NCBI RefSeq assembly: GCF_032118995.1
Contig: NC_092655.1
Span: 14,332,406-14,396,405 of the forward strand
Length of the DNA stretch: 64,000 nt
Origin: Asterias amurensis
Lineage: Eukaryota; Echinodermata; Asteroidea; Forcipulatida; Asteriidae
Direction of reading: 5' to 3'
Position numbers and translations under genes: made by a program. The notes below the pieces were generated by a model. That model did no database searches. It was given only the letters and a program-made list of their open reading frames with translations, and was not told where the DNA came from. Positions 34,908 through 47,900 of the stretch are shown piece after piece. Position 1 is the first letter of the stretch, and every line of letters starts with the position of its first letter.

Positions 34908-34975
34908 TTAAAGGAACACGTTGCCTTAGATCGGTCGAGTTGGTCTTTGAAAAGCATTTGGTATAAAATGCATAT
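34908..34975. mobile_element. Family B MITE terminal fragment
   Basis: TTAAAGGAACACGTTGCCTT then GGTCTTTGAAAAGC. Only one end is present. Confidence 0.7.
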
Positions 34976-35017
34976 GTGTCCACATGCATGAATCACTTAG
35001 CCATTCTATTAATTCCC

Positions 35018-35338
35018 TAAGGCACTGGACACGTTTGTTAATAATGTCAAAGACCAGTATTCCTCATTGGTGTACATCCCAACATATGCATAAAATAACA
35101 AGTCAGTGAAAATTTTGACTCAATTAGTCGTCAAGTTTGCAACACAATAATGCAAGAACAAAGACCCTTGTTTCAGCATTACTTTGTGTCCTTTCAGATC
35201 TTTTATTATTCGATTGAGAAATTACCTCTTTCTCAAAAACATTAGGCCTACTTCAGAGGGAGCCGTTTCCCACAACGTTTTATACTATCCAACAGCTCTC
35301 CATTGCTCAATACCAAGTAAGCTTTTATGCCAACAATA
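35018..35338. mobile_element. Family A MITE, diverged
   Basis: AAGGCACTGGACACGTTTGT ... CAGAGGGAGCCGTTTCCC ... ACCAAGTAAGC. Confidence 0.75.
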
Positions 35339-35367
35339 TGCTAATTTTTATGTTAATATTACATACA

Positions 35368-35378
35368 TTTATTTTATT
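35368..35378 (-). promoter_or_regulatory. Candidate poly(A) signals of the TRPV gene
   Basis: Two overlapping AATAAA hexamers on the minus strand, about 440 nt after the stop codon. The 3' UTR would cross a family-C MITE fragment. Weak evidence in AT-rich DNA. Confidence 0.3.
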
Positions 35379-35624
35379 TTCAGGAACATTTTAATGATAA
35401 ACCTGTATTATCAATATTTTCCGCCCTCAAAACAATGTATCCAGGGCGTCACAGTCGAAGATCGTAAGGCGCAAGATAGGCAACCGCAGCTCTATCTATT
35501 GTTCAAACTTTAAGTACAACATGGGTGCCATTGCGGTAAGCACATGTCTTGCTAAAGCATTGATAGCAAAGGTTATTGTCTGAACTAATCTATTGTCGCA
35601 TCAAAAGTGTCGCTTACTGAAATG

Positions 35625-35757
35625 GCGTCCAGTGAAATTGCAGACAGAAATATTTCGAAGGGATGTTTTCTACTATCATCGTCATTAGACCGTGTTAGTT
35701 TGATGTAAATGTGATCTTCGCGATTTTGTGTCTGACCAATTATGTAACGTTCCTGTA
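35625..35757. mobile_element. Family C MITE fragment
   Basis: GATGTTTTCTACTATCATCG ... TGTAACGTTCCTGTAA. Only one half, in the TRPV 3' UTR region. Confidence 0.7.
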
Positions 35758-35814
35758 ATCCATAGCCTACATACTAACACCAAGTTCCATAAAATAACAC
35801 TTGGAGGTCTACCT

Positions 35815-35907
35815 TCATAAAGTTCTCCATTGACCATCAACAAATTCTCGTTTGCTGTTGACGTTGTGTCGATGCTTCGATTTCTGAATAACTGCATCGT
35901 CGTGATC
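35815..35907 (-). CDS. TRPV: TRPV last coding exon 14 (short C-terminal tail)
   Basis: Acceptor TTTCTTCTAG, stop TGA at 35817-35815. It adds 30 residues rich in His, Lys and Arg, ending GQWRTL. The tail is short for the family, so an alternative last exon cannot be excluded. Confidence 0.75.
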   Translation of the reverse strand, partial: DHDDAVIQKSKHRHNVNSKREFVDGQWRTL

Positions 35908-38900
35908 CTAGAAGAAAAAACAAATACGCACAGATACCTTTTTATTGTTTTTAGACTCGCCAGTGTTGGTAGCTGGTATGACTCTGCTCTAGAACTCTAA
36001 AGGTTACGGGTTCGACTACCACACTTGTAATAATTTATGCCTGTGATTTTTTTCATAGAACTCAGGAATGTACTGAGTATACAGTGCTAACACATATCAT
36101 TCATGTTGCATTCACAGGAAGCATGGACTGGGCTTTAGGCTCCATCTGCCTGGGCCCAATTTCATAGCGCTGCTTAACGGTAAGCAAATTTGCGTGCTTA
36201 CTGTAGCAGAAAAATTTGCTTAAGCCTTAGCGTATTTCACAGGTTAGCAGAAAAATTGGGTAGCCATATTGCGTGTTTACCGTGGATTTGCATTGTGACG
36301 TCATTTATTTTCGTGTGAAGCACCGGAAGGTTAGCATGCCTTTTCGTGTGCTTACGGTTAGCAGCGCTATGAAATAGAAATTGCACAGTAAGCACAAAAC
36401 AGCCGCTAAGCAGCGCTATGAAAATGGGCCCTGTTTGAAGCTTTGTACTGAAAGGGTATTCTTTCAAAATGGCTTAGGAAACCTACACCAGTTCCTAAGC
36501 CAGAGCCAAACCAATATGTGTGACTTGGATAAAAAAGTGGTGCAGAACATGTTAAAGCCAGCCATTTATAATAACAATTATTCATTTCTTATGCGCAAGT
36601 TTCATAAAAATGTGTTCAGATTCGGGTTACAATTGTACAAGCCAAACTTACCTCATTTTCAGTCTGTATAATCATAGCCCGGTCCTGCCGTCCGTCCCAC
36701 ACAGGCGTAGAGTATTTATGTTGTATGCTAACCCTCACAGCCGGTGACAATGACTGCTCTAAGATCAGCACAATCTTAGCCCACTGAAATAAAAATAAAA
36801 TAAAACAAATCCTTAAAAAAATAAAATAATTTCATCATAAATATTTCACCTTCATTGATACCATTGCTTGATAATTAAACTGGAATGATACTGAGAAAAG
36901 CTTGGAACATTAATTTGTTGAATCACAAACAAATGGTGTTTGAACAAAGTGTGCCATGACCCATGATGATATCATGAAACACCCATCAGTAATTTTGTAG
37001 ATGCTTTAAAGGGTGGCTGCAGTGTTTTTAAAAATAATTTAATCGATTAAACATGACTTTTTAAACCTGAAATATTTTTTTATTTTTTTAATTAAATGCG
37101 CAAGTATTTTAAAAATGGTTTTCAAGAAATTAAGGGAACCCACCCCGCCCCTAAAAGGGGCATAAACGTGACGTCATGTCGGGAACCCGAGCCATCAGGT
37201 CCCCTGGCTGTGTGCATATAGAGATGTGTGCACTATGTGGCCTGGTACCTAGGCGCGTGTAGCTAGGGACCAGACTCTTTTTGCCGACGATATGTTTGAA
37301 TTCCCGACGTGACGTCGATGGTAAGGGGGCGGTAACAATCCACAAAAGGGGGGGGCATGACTTATTCACTAATTACGCAAGTGAGATATGTCGGGGAAAA
37401 AACAAAACACATTTGGTTGAGGTTCAATACATATATCAGAAATAAATGACAGCAAAATTAACTGTTTTATTTTAATTCACTGCAGCATCCCTTTAAGATG
37501 CTTTGTAGTGCTTTCACGCGCCAAAATGGTCACTAGTGACCGGCTTACATTTCTTCAAACAAATATTAATAATAACATGAGAAAACTAGCGCATAATGCA
37601 GGGGTCGATTTCACAAAGAGTTAGAAATCTTCTTATCTCGAGTTAATCTTAAGGTCTGCATGCTACAGTGCAGGGTTGGGACTCATCCTAAGTCCTAAGA
37701 TTAGTCTTAAGTTAGGAAGAGTTTGGTAAAAGCGACGGCAGGAGCCTCTATATGTGCTAGTTGTAAATTATTGCATCATCACACAGTTTTGAGAATGTTT
37801 TTTTCTCTCCTTTTCCCCCCCCTTCTTTTTATCATGGGGGGGGGGGGTCGTCATTTTTGCAAAAAAAAAGAGTGCACAATTAATGTGTCTATATGATCAA
37901 TTTATCACTACAATAAATGGTGCATGCCAAAGTTAATAATGAAATGGATTGTAGAGTGTTTGTATTTCAAAATGTAAAGCATTAATACCACAAGGGAAAT
38001 CAATTGAGCAAATTTTACTTAGGTATGGGTTGAAAAAAGGAAAGGCATTTAAACAAGCTAGGTTTAAATCCCTCAAAAAGAAATAGCTGTAAAATGATCG
38101 CAGGACCACACATTTTTTAGAGTGAGAAAGAGGACTTTTTTTTAATTCTCTTGAGTGGGGGTTGTCATTTGTAAAAAAAAAACACCAAGTAAACAATTAA
38201 TGTTTCGACATGATCAATTTATCACTAAAATAAACGGTGCATGAAAAGGTTAATGGAATGGATGGTATTAGTTTGTCTTTCATAGTGTCAAGTATTAAAG
38301 GCAGTGGACACTATCGGTAATTACTCAAAATAGTTATCGGCATAAAACCTCACTTGGTAACAAGTAATGGGGAGAGGTTGATAGTATAAAGCATTGTGAG
38401 TAACGGCTCCCGGTAAAGTGACCTAGTTTTCGAGAAAGAAGTAATTTTCCACGAATTTGATTTCGAGACCTCAAGTTTAGAATTTGAGGTCTTGAAATCA
38501 AGCATCTGAAAGCACACAACTTTGTGTGACAAGGGTATTTTTTCTTCCATAGTTATCTCGCAACTCCGATGACCAACCGAGCTCAAATTTTCACATGTTT
38601 GTTATTTAATGCATATGTTGAGATACACCAAGTGAGAAGACTGGATTTTGACAATTACCAAAAGTGTCCATTGTCTTTAAACCACAAGGGAAACTAACTG
38701 AGCAAAATTTAATTAATTATGTATGGGGTTTGAACCTGCGACCTCTGTTTTCATGCTTGCGCTTGTCATATCTTTTTCACATGCTGGGCCATCTCTAAGG
38801 GATGCTCTTCCACTGAACCTCAGACTAGTAGACACTCTCTCTAGCTTCAAAACTAGCCTTAAAGGAAGTGGACACTATTGGTAATTACTCAAAATAATTA

Positions 38901-41900
38901 TTAGCATAAAACCTCACTTGTTAACGAGTAATGGGGAGAGGTTGACAGTATAAAACATTGTGAGAAACGGCTCCCTCTGAAGTAATGTAGTTTTTGAGAG
39001 AGAAGTAATTTTCCACGAATTTGATTTCGAGACCTCAGATTTAGAATTTGAGGTCTCAAAATCAAGCATCTGGTGAAAGCACACAACTTCGTGTGACAAG
39101 GGTGTTTTTTCTTTCATTATTATCTCGCAACTTCGACGAGCAATTGAGCTCAAATTTTCACAGGTTTGTTATTTTATGCATATGTTGAGATACACCACGT
39201 GAGGAGTCTGCTCTTTGACAATTACAAATAGTGTCCAGTGTCTTTAAAATTTGTTTGTTCAGTCTTACATTGTAGCTTTAAGTATTAGTCACTAGCAGAG
39301 TTCTTTTTCTATGCACCAGGAGTATCTTTCTGACAGATATGGCAGTTTACAAATGTCCATTATTTTTTTTAATGAAAATTTGATTAAAATGAAGTGGTGC
39401 ACTTATTATAATAAGCAGGGTTTAATGTTGTGAACCATGTTCAGCTTTGTACATATAATGACTGCCAGAAGTCCAGCCGTCGATTTCAATAAACTCTTCC
39501 CAACTTAGGATTAATCTTATGACTTAGGACAAGTAAAGTTCTGTATCTATGACGTTACTCTCTAAATGAAAAAGCACGCTTTAAAGAGCCATATGAGGGG
39601 CAACTCTTTTTCGAGTGGTCTTCCACTCTTTTATATTGAAGTCTGCATCTTTTTGAGTGATTTTTAACTCTGTCCTGGAGTGAAACCCCCTCTAAAAGAG
39701 TGAAATAACCACCACCCTTTTGAAAGAGCCATATGACGGAAAAACTTGAAATGAAAAGAGTGGCGTTTTTCACTCATTTACGAGAGTAGGACGCATTGAA
39801 CCCATCCTAAGTTAGAATAGGTTACTCGTCCTAACTTTGAGATAGGATTGATCCTAGCGTTTCCTGAAACCCATCCTAAGTTAGAATAGGTTACTCGTCC
39901 TAACTTTGAGATAGGATTGATCCTAGCATTTCGTGAAAAACCCATCCTTAGTTAGGACGGGTTACTCGTCCTAACTTTGAGATAGGATTAATCATAGTGT
40001 ATTGTGAAATCGGCTGCAGGTTCTCTTGGCTCTTTTATGACATCTGGGGTCGATTTCATAAAGGTAGTCCTAACTTAGGACTAGTCCTAAGCAATGCTAA
40101 GAGATAGGACCTAACTTAGGACTGGTCCTATCTCTTAGCATTGCCTAGGACTAGTCCTCAGTTAGGACTACCTTTGTGAAATCCACCCCAGGTTACAGGT
40201 TCCTATAATTACCTGTCTCTGCCATTCGTTCTCTGTCTCCGCTATGGTACTGAAGGTACTACCCATCATAGCAATCAGTAGATTGACCAACAGCAGGGCA
40301 ACCAGTACCATATACACACAGAACAAAAACTACAATGGGAAAAAAGAAATCAAACAAAATAATTATTAGCATAAAACCTCGACTTGAACAAGTAATGGGG
40401 AGAGGTTGATAGTATAAAACATTGTGAGAAACGGCTCCCTCTGAAGTGACATAGTTTTCGAGAAAGAAGTAATTTTCCACGAACTTGATTTCGAGACCTC
40501 AGATTTAGAATTTGAGGTCACGAAATCAACCATCTGAAAGCACACAACTTCGTGTGACAAGGGTGTTTTTTCCTTCATTAACTTCGACGACCAATTGAGC
40601 TAGAGTTTTCACAGGTTTGTTGTTTTATGCATATGTTGAGATACACATAGTGAGAAGACTGGTCTTTGACAATTACCAATAGTGTCCACTGTTTTTAAGA
40701 ATTTGATAATTTTCTACAGTTGACTATTTGGGCTGAATGTATTGGCTCAGAACTATAAGGTCGTTAGTAATTTTTTTTTGTGGATTTCATAAAATTGGTT
40801 TTGCATATTTTGGAGCTCCTGGTAAATGGAGTCTATTGATCAAGAGTGGTCTCCAAAGTAATTGTTTGGTAAAAAGTAACATTCATGTTCTAAGAAAAAC
40901 ATTCATTTGTGGATTGATGATTATTTTTTTGAAATTTAGAGAAAATCTCATTTAATATCTTTTTTTGTTCATTAAGAATATAACATGCTATTAAGGACCT
41001 TACACACAGGCTTTATCACAGGCTTTAGCTACTCGAGTGGGATTTAAATAAAATACAGCAAATGAAAAATACAATCTGTAGTCTGAGCCAGTGGGGGGGG
41101 GGTCAGTCTAAAACTATGACTCATCTAAATCTAGTAGAGAATAAGATGCATCTCTATCTTACCTTGCCCATCGTTGGGTATCTTGTCTCATCAAATGTTG
41201 CATAGATATCACCGAATTCGCCGAGTGACATAACGAACATGCCCACTATGGAGTCTAAGATTTCAAACTCGCCGTGGTAGCCAAGGAATACAATATGCAT
41301 AGCTACAATTTCAAAAAAAAAAGTGTAAACATCGTTACTTCTGCTTGTTTATAATTCTTTACATATTTCTGCTCCTCAGTAAAATTGTCAATTTATTACC
41401 CACTACAATCGTTCCAGATGTCTTAGATCATCCACTTCGTCGTTACTGGTTGTTCCCCAAACCCACAACAATTTGGGTGACAGGGCTTTTTCTCATGCTG
41501 GTCCTTTACTTTGGAATAATCTGCCTCTTAATATCTGTAACATGTCTTCTATTCGTAAGTTCGAAGAGGCCCTCAAAACCCGAGGCCCTCTTCCTTGCTC
41601 CATGAGCATCACTTGTGGTGGATACCGGCGCAATATAAGTGTTCATATTATTTATTTATTATTACTATTTCATTTCCTTTGATTCTTTGTACATCGCATA
41701 ACCAAACACCAATTTGGAAGACTGTTAATTTATAGGTGAAGAGCAAAAACATGTGGGGTTATGTCTTAAAAGTCAAATTTTGTCCAAGAACCGGTGATGT
41801 TAAAAGGCCATTGTTTTGGGCAAAGTGACCACAAAACTTCTCTTAGCAAAAAATGCGAAGACCATTCCAACAGCTTTTTCCTCATACTGATCCTTTTTGG

Positions 41901-44900
41901 AACTTCTTGCATGTTGTAAGTTTCCCTCCATTCTACAATCTAGACTGTTTAAAAAGACTCGGCTGCTCCGTTTTCTTTTTGTATAGTCCAGCACAAAGAG
42001 TGGCAAGGACGGCTTTTAGCTTTGTCTAAATTTTGTTTTTAAAGACAATGGACACTATTTGTATTTGTCAAAGACCAGTCTTCTCACGTGTATCTCAACA
42101 TATGCCTAAAATAACAAACCTGTGAACATTTGCGCTTAATTGGTCATCAAAGTTGCGAGATAATAATGAAAGAAAAAACACCCTTGTCACACGATGTTGT
42201 GTGCTTTCAGATGCTTGATTTAGAAACCTCAAATTCTAAAATCTGAGGTCTCGAAATCAAATTCTTGGAAAATTACTTCTTTCTCAAAAACTACGTCACT
42301 TCAGAGGGAGCCGTTTCTCACAATGTTTTATACTATCAACCCCTCCCCATTACTCGTCACCAAGTAAGGTTTTATTCTAATAAATATTTTGAGTAATTAC
42401 CAATAGAGCCTTTAATAAGCAAGACACTTTTAAGAAAGATAATTATTTATTGTGTACTCACCTTGAGAGAAACCGAAGAGGAAGATGAGATAAATGGCAA
42501 GAAACTTTAGAAGGTCACCGTGGATCATCTTGTAAATCATGAAGATGAACGGACCCACCAACTTCAAGGCTCTGTATAATGGTCAGAAATTATGCAGGCT
42601 TTACTAGCAATGCTATATCAAGTGTGCATCTATTAGTTATCTAAATGTGGTATAAGTGTCGTGGCCGAGTGGTTAAGAGCACCGAATTCAAACTCTGATG
42701 TTTCTGATCAGCAGAGTGTGGGTTCAAATACCCAGCCATGGCACTTGTGTCCTTCAGCAAGACACTTTTAATCATTGCTTCGTCCTTCCGATGGGACGTA
42801 AAGCCGTTGGTCCCGTGTTTTGTGCAACGCATGTAAAAGAACCCAGTGCAATTAGCGAAGGGGTTGCCCCGGTGTTTTGGGCTGTGGCTTTTGTATGTGC
42901 CGTAGCACCTTGTAAACTCTTATAAGGGGCTACATAATTTGGTCTCAGAATTCATCACTGCAACAACCTATCTTTCTGAAAGTTTGTATTCAGCGCCTTG
43001 AGTACCTTGTTTGGTAGATACGTGTGCTATATAAGACTTCGATATTATTATAGGTTTTTTAGCAGATGTCAAGGGTCTTGAACTGTTGCAGACTCCTTGT
43101 TTAATCTGAGGATTTAACTTTTTGAAAACCATAATGGCCACAACGGCTTGTACCGTGGATAATCTTACAAATCATGAATATGAATGGACCCACAAGCTTC
43201 AAGGCTCTGCAATGGTCAACAATTTTGGCAAGGGTTACTAGCAGTAGTAATATCAAATGTGCTTCTATTAATTAATTAAAAGTAGTATAAGTTATTCAGC
43301 AGGTGTCGAAGGTTTGGAACTTTTGCAGACTCCCTGTTTAATCTGAGGAGATAACTTTTTGGACACCATAGTGGCCAGAAGCGGCTTGTACCGTGGATCA
43401 TCTTGTAAATCATGAATATGAATGGACCCAGAAGCTTCAAGGCTTTGCAATGGTCAGAAATAAGGCTAGGTTTAGTAGCAACGGTAATATAAAATAAGCA
43501 CCTGTTAATTATAATTATATAAGTACACTTAAAGACAGTGTACACTTTTGGTAATTGTCAAATACTAGCCTTCACATTTGGTGTACCTCAACATATGCAT
43601 AAAATAACAAAGCTGTGACAAAAACACCCTTGTCACACGAAGTTGTGAGCTTTCAGATGCTAAGTTTTCACAGGTTTGTTATTTGATATATAAGTTGAGA
43701 TACATGAAATGTGGGCCTTTGACAATATACTGTTTACCGAAAGGGTCAAGTGGCTTTAAAACTGAACTCATTATGACCTCGTAATATTAGAAGAAAAACA
43801 CCTGTTTCAATATTACCTCAAGAAAAACAGAGAGTAGGGACAGGCGGTGAGAATGGCAAAAGTGACAAAGATGTCTTCATAATAAGGGTTACATGGCGGG
43901 ATACGTCCAAAGCATGCCAAGACAACGAAGCAACACGATAAGATGAAAATTGCCTTTGCGGGAGCATACACCTAAATATAGGAAAAAAATAGAATTAGAA
44001 TTACTATTTATTTATTCAACCAATGTCAAAAAGTTAAAAAACCAAAACATCAGAAAATGTAGTACACCTCGAACTCTCTAACATTTGTCCGTGGCCGTTG
44101 CTCTCGACCAATAGGAATGAAGAAACTGTCTGTTAAGCACAGGTGCAAGCTCTCATGTCACGCCCATGTTTCAACACTTTTTACTGGTGTTATATCATCC
44201 GTTCAAACAACCCCTAGTGATGCCCTCTCGACCAATCAGAATGGATAAACTGTCTTAGGTATTTATGAATTATGAATATTGGACACTCCTGCCCAATGAA
44301 ATGCAAACATTTGTGCACTAAGACTTCTCAGGTGAATTTTTGTCACAATGGGAAAAAGCTGAGGAAATTCTTTTTGCCAGGAATATAAAGTTTCTGAAAA
44401 ATACTTTACGAAGAGAAAATTCTGCTCTGAAAATGGTTACTTACCATGAGTCTCAAAAAGGACCATTTGCCTAAATGATACACTTCCTTGGAGGCAAAGA
44501 AGAGATAAAACAGAGCTCCAGACAGACTCAAAACTTCAAAAACTAATCGAGCCTAAAAAATAAAAAGAGAGATACGGAAGAGTGAAATTATGAAAGAAGC
44601 GTTGAGACCAACTGAAGAAAACTCTCTGCGGCAGTGAAGTTAATAAAGAGTAGTCCCCTCGATTCCAGTAAGAGAAAGTAGTAGTCCTGGCCTATTTCAT
44701 ACCTTCCGCCCAGGTAGTAGTTAAAGGCAGTGGACACTATTGGTAATTACTCAAAATAATTATCATCATAAAACCTTTCTTGATTACGAGTAATGGGGAG
44801 AGGTTGATAGAATAAAACATTGTGAGAAACAGCTCCCTCTGAAGTAACGTAGTTTTTGAGAAAGAAGTCATTTTCCACAGATTTGATTTCGAGACCTCAA

Positions 44901-47900
44901 GTTTAGAACTTGAGGTCTCGAAATCAGCCATCTAAGGGTGTTTTTTCTTTCATTATTATCTCGCAACTTCTACGACCGATTGAGCTCGAATTTCACAGGT
45001 TTGTTGTTTCATGCATATGTTGAGATACACCAAGTTAGAAGAGTGGTGTATGACAATTACCAATAGTGTTCACTGTCTTTAAAAGGCAGGACAGTTCTTT
45101 TCAGAACTGAGAATTTATTGTACATCGTTTTTTTTTTACTGCTTCCCTGCTTATTTCTTCTTGGCAGAAAAACTTGCTTAGCATCAATTTTCTGCTGAAT
45201 AGCTTTGTAAATATTGGGTGAATGTCTTACCTTGTCAGTAGGTGTATCTGTGTAGAGCAAATAGCAAGAATTTGGTGTCTCTGCTGTAGCTAAAAGACTC
45301 TCTGTTACGTTGACTGATGTTTCGGAAACTTTGTTATCCTGTTTTAAATTAATTATCAAATAATTTGAAAATGATTTAAATGACCATTTGGAAGATAATA
45401 CAAAATAGTAAAAAAATACTACGACAATAAATATCTGTGTTTATAGGGACCAATTTGATATATTCGTTTTTTTATTTTATTGTTTAAAAAAGTTTGTTTT
45501 ACATTCTTGACCGTAAAAGCATGTGATGCGATTAAGCTAAATGAGTTAGTAGTTGTTGAAAATGTCAGTGGAGGCAGAAAACAAAACAGGCTAAACAGGG
45601 GTGACACTTTCAACAATATTTTTACTTATAAATTTAAATGCTTTCTGGTTACAAAAAATATGCACGATCATAGCACTGAAAGAATTAAATGAGAAACCGT
45701 TATAACGTACCTTTCCTGGTCGTAGATAGAAAGCAGTGGTTAGTATAGACAAGTACAGAAGGAATGAAGCCAGCCGAGCGAAGAAGTTAAACCGGCCAAA
45801 CGTCTTCCATTTCTCATCAAGCATCTTGTAGATAACACCTTTCAGCATCTGTAAATGCTCTTTGCTTGTCTGGGGATGTAGATAGACCAGATTGATAAAT
45901 TATTCATACAGTTTTGTTGATTTGATTGTCAGATGATTTAACTGATACATTTTGTATTAACCATGTCACGTATAGGTTGTGTTCGGTTAGCTTCCCCAGG
46001 TCGACCCCGGTCTACCCCCGGTACGTTCGAAACGTCATTCCAGGGGCTCACCCTGGTCAGCCCCCCAGTGCCCTGCTTGTGGAAAGGATCACTTGGGACT
46101 GGCCCGAGGTGCATGTCGACACCATGAGAGGGCGAGTGTGATAGGGGCTCACCTGAATGAGCACACCAGGGTCGACATGGGGAAGCTAATTGATTGCACC
46201 CATTCTGGACACCCGCCACTGGATTGATCTGTTGTTTTTGAGCAGCATGGATAGCGAGTGCTTGCCTCTCATAATGGCGGTCTTGTTTCAATTTCTGGCT
46301 GGCGCCATATGTGAGTTGATTAGTGTGTTCGTTCTCTTCTTTTGTTACAAGGTTCTTTTCTGGAACCTCTGGCTTTCCTCCTTTAGAAAATATCAAACAT
46401 TTTGTGTGCTCTGTGGTTTTCAATGTATATGGATTAATGTAGCTGGCTGGCAAGAGGCACTTTTACACACCTTTTGCTCAACTTCATTGTAACCCCCTTC
46501 TTTACACTTCAGATTCACAGCTATGATTGAGGATAATTAGTCTTCCAAATTATCATAATTATACATAAATAATCAATATTAAGCCCAAGGCGCTAACATT
46601 CAGTATTTTCTTTGAAGTTGTGGAGCTTGAAGTAAGAGACAGATTCCTTTTACAGATGCTCACCATGTAATGGTTAACAAAGAGCAGTGACACAACATGC
46701 AGTCGCAGGAACAATGGGGCAAACCCATACTCTTTTTTTTTATAAGTGCACTGTGGGTTGGGTTCTTGCTTTACACAACACAAGGGACCAAAGGCTAACA
46801 ACCATCCCAAGTATGCATATAACTTTACCTGGTTTACGATGAGATGTAGTGATGACTTATCATTTACTCCACCGTCATGATTGATGCTATCCAGACCATC
46901 GAGAGCGTACGAGGCACAGGTAACGTTGCCGTACTTCCAGGAGAGTTGCCTCTCCAAGAAGAGAATGTGCTGGAACAGGTCTACCCTGTGTAGCTTCGCA
47001 GCCAGGGACAATGGTGTAAAGCCTTGGTTATTCTTGATGGTACAGTTGCCGCCAAACTCATAAGCCAAGGTGAACATATCCTGAACAAGACAAAACAAAA
47101 GACGGAGTTAACCATAAATATCGTTTTCGATAATGGCATCTGACTGGCACCTCTGAATCAAGATATTGACAAAATAGGGAGACCTCCAACATATGGCTAA
47201 ATAGCTCAGTTGGTAGAGTGCGGCACGTTTTTCTGGAGGTCGTTGGTTCGAGTCCCACTCTAGTAAATTTGTCGTTGTCCAACCCCAAATCATAAATAAC
47301 AATAGTAATAATAATAACATTTAGTTCTTATACATGTTATATAGTGCATGTTACAACAATCGCATCAATACTTTTTACACGAGTGTCCTGCCGTCGATTT
47401 CATAAAACTCTTCCTAACTTAAGACTAATATTAGGACTAAGGGTGAGTCCCAACCCTGCAATGTAGCATGCAGACCTTAAGATTAATCCTAAGTTAGGAA
47501 GAGTTACTCGTCCTAACTCGAGATAAGACGAATCCTAACTCTTTGTGAAATCGGCCCCTGGTCATTTGGCCAATAACATTCCTTTAATCTTTCTCAGCTC
47601 CCTGGGGAGTATACATCCCGGTCTGCTGTGGCACTCCCAAGGCTCCCAACACAATATCAACCTCTACTTTCGCAGGTACCTATGATAATGTATGTACATT
47701 TGTACCCCTGGCTGATGAGAAGCAATGCATTTCTTGACTAGATATACGTTAAAACTAAAGTTGTATGGCCCAATTTTCGCTGAAAGAAATTTTTTAGAAC
47801 ATTTTTCTCAGAATTTTTGTTGACAGATGATGCTGTTTCAAAAAAATAAAAAAACTTCTGAAAACACATCTCTTCCCTTTTTTAGCTTTTCTCTTTTTCT

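Larger units (their letters stand above)
33226..35367. other. Intergenic region between convergent genes
   Basis: Contains the hairpin at 33685-33935, a family B fragment and a family A MITE. The rest (33240-33680, 33940-34770) shows no recognisable feature. Confidence 0.55.

Noticed and set aside
45938-46453. 171-aa minus-strand open frame
   Set aside because: It runs across the family H MITE, which is not coding. No recognisable domain.
46559-47098. A 179-aa minus-strand frame read as one gene
   Set aside because: Only 47080-46829 is TRPV exon 5. The rest runs past the GTAAAG donor into a SINE.
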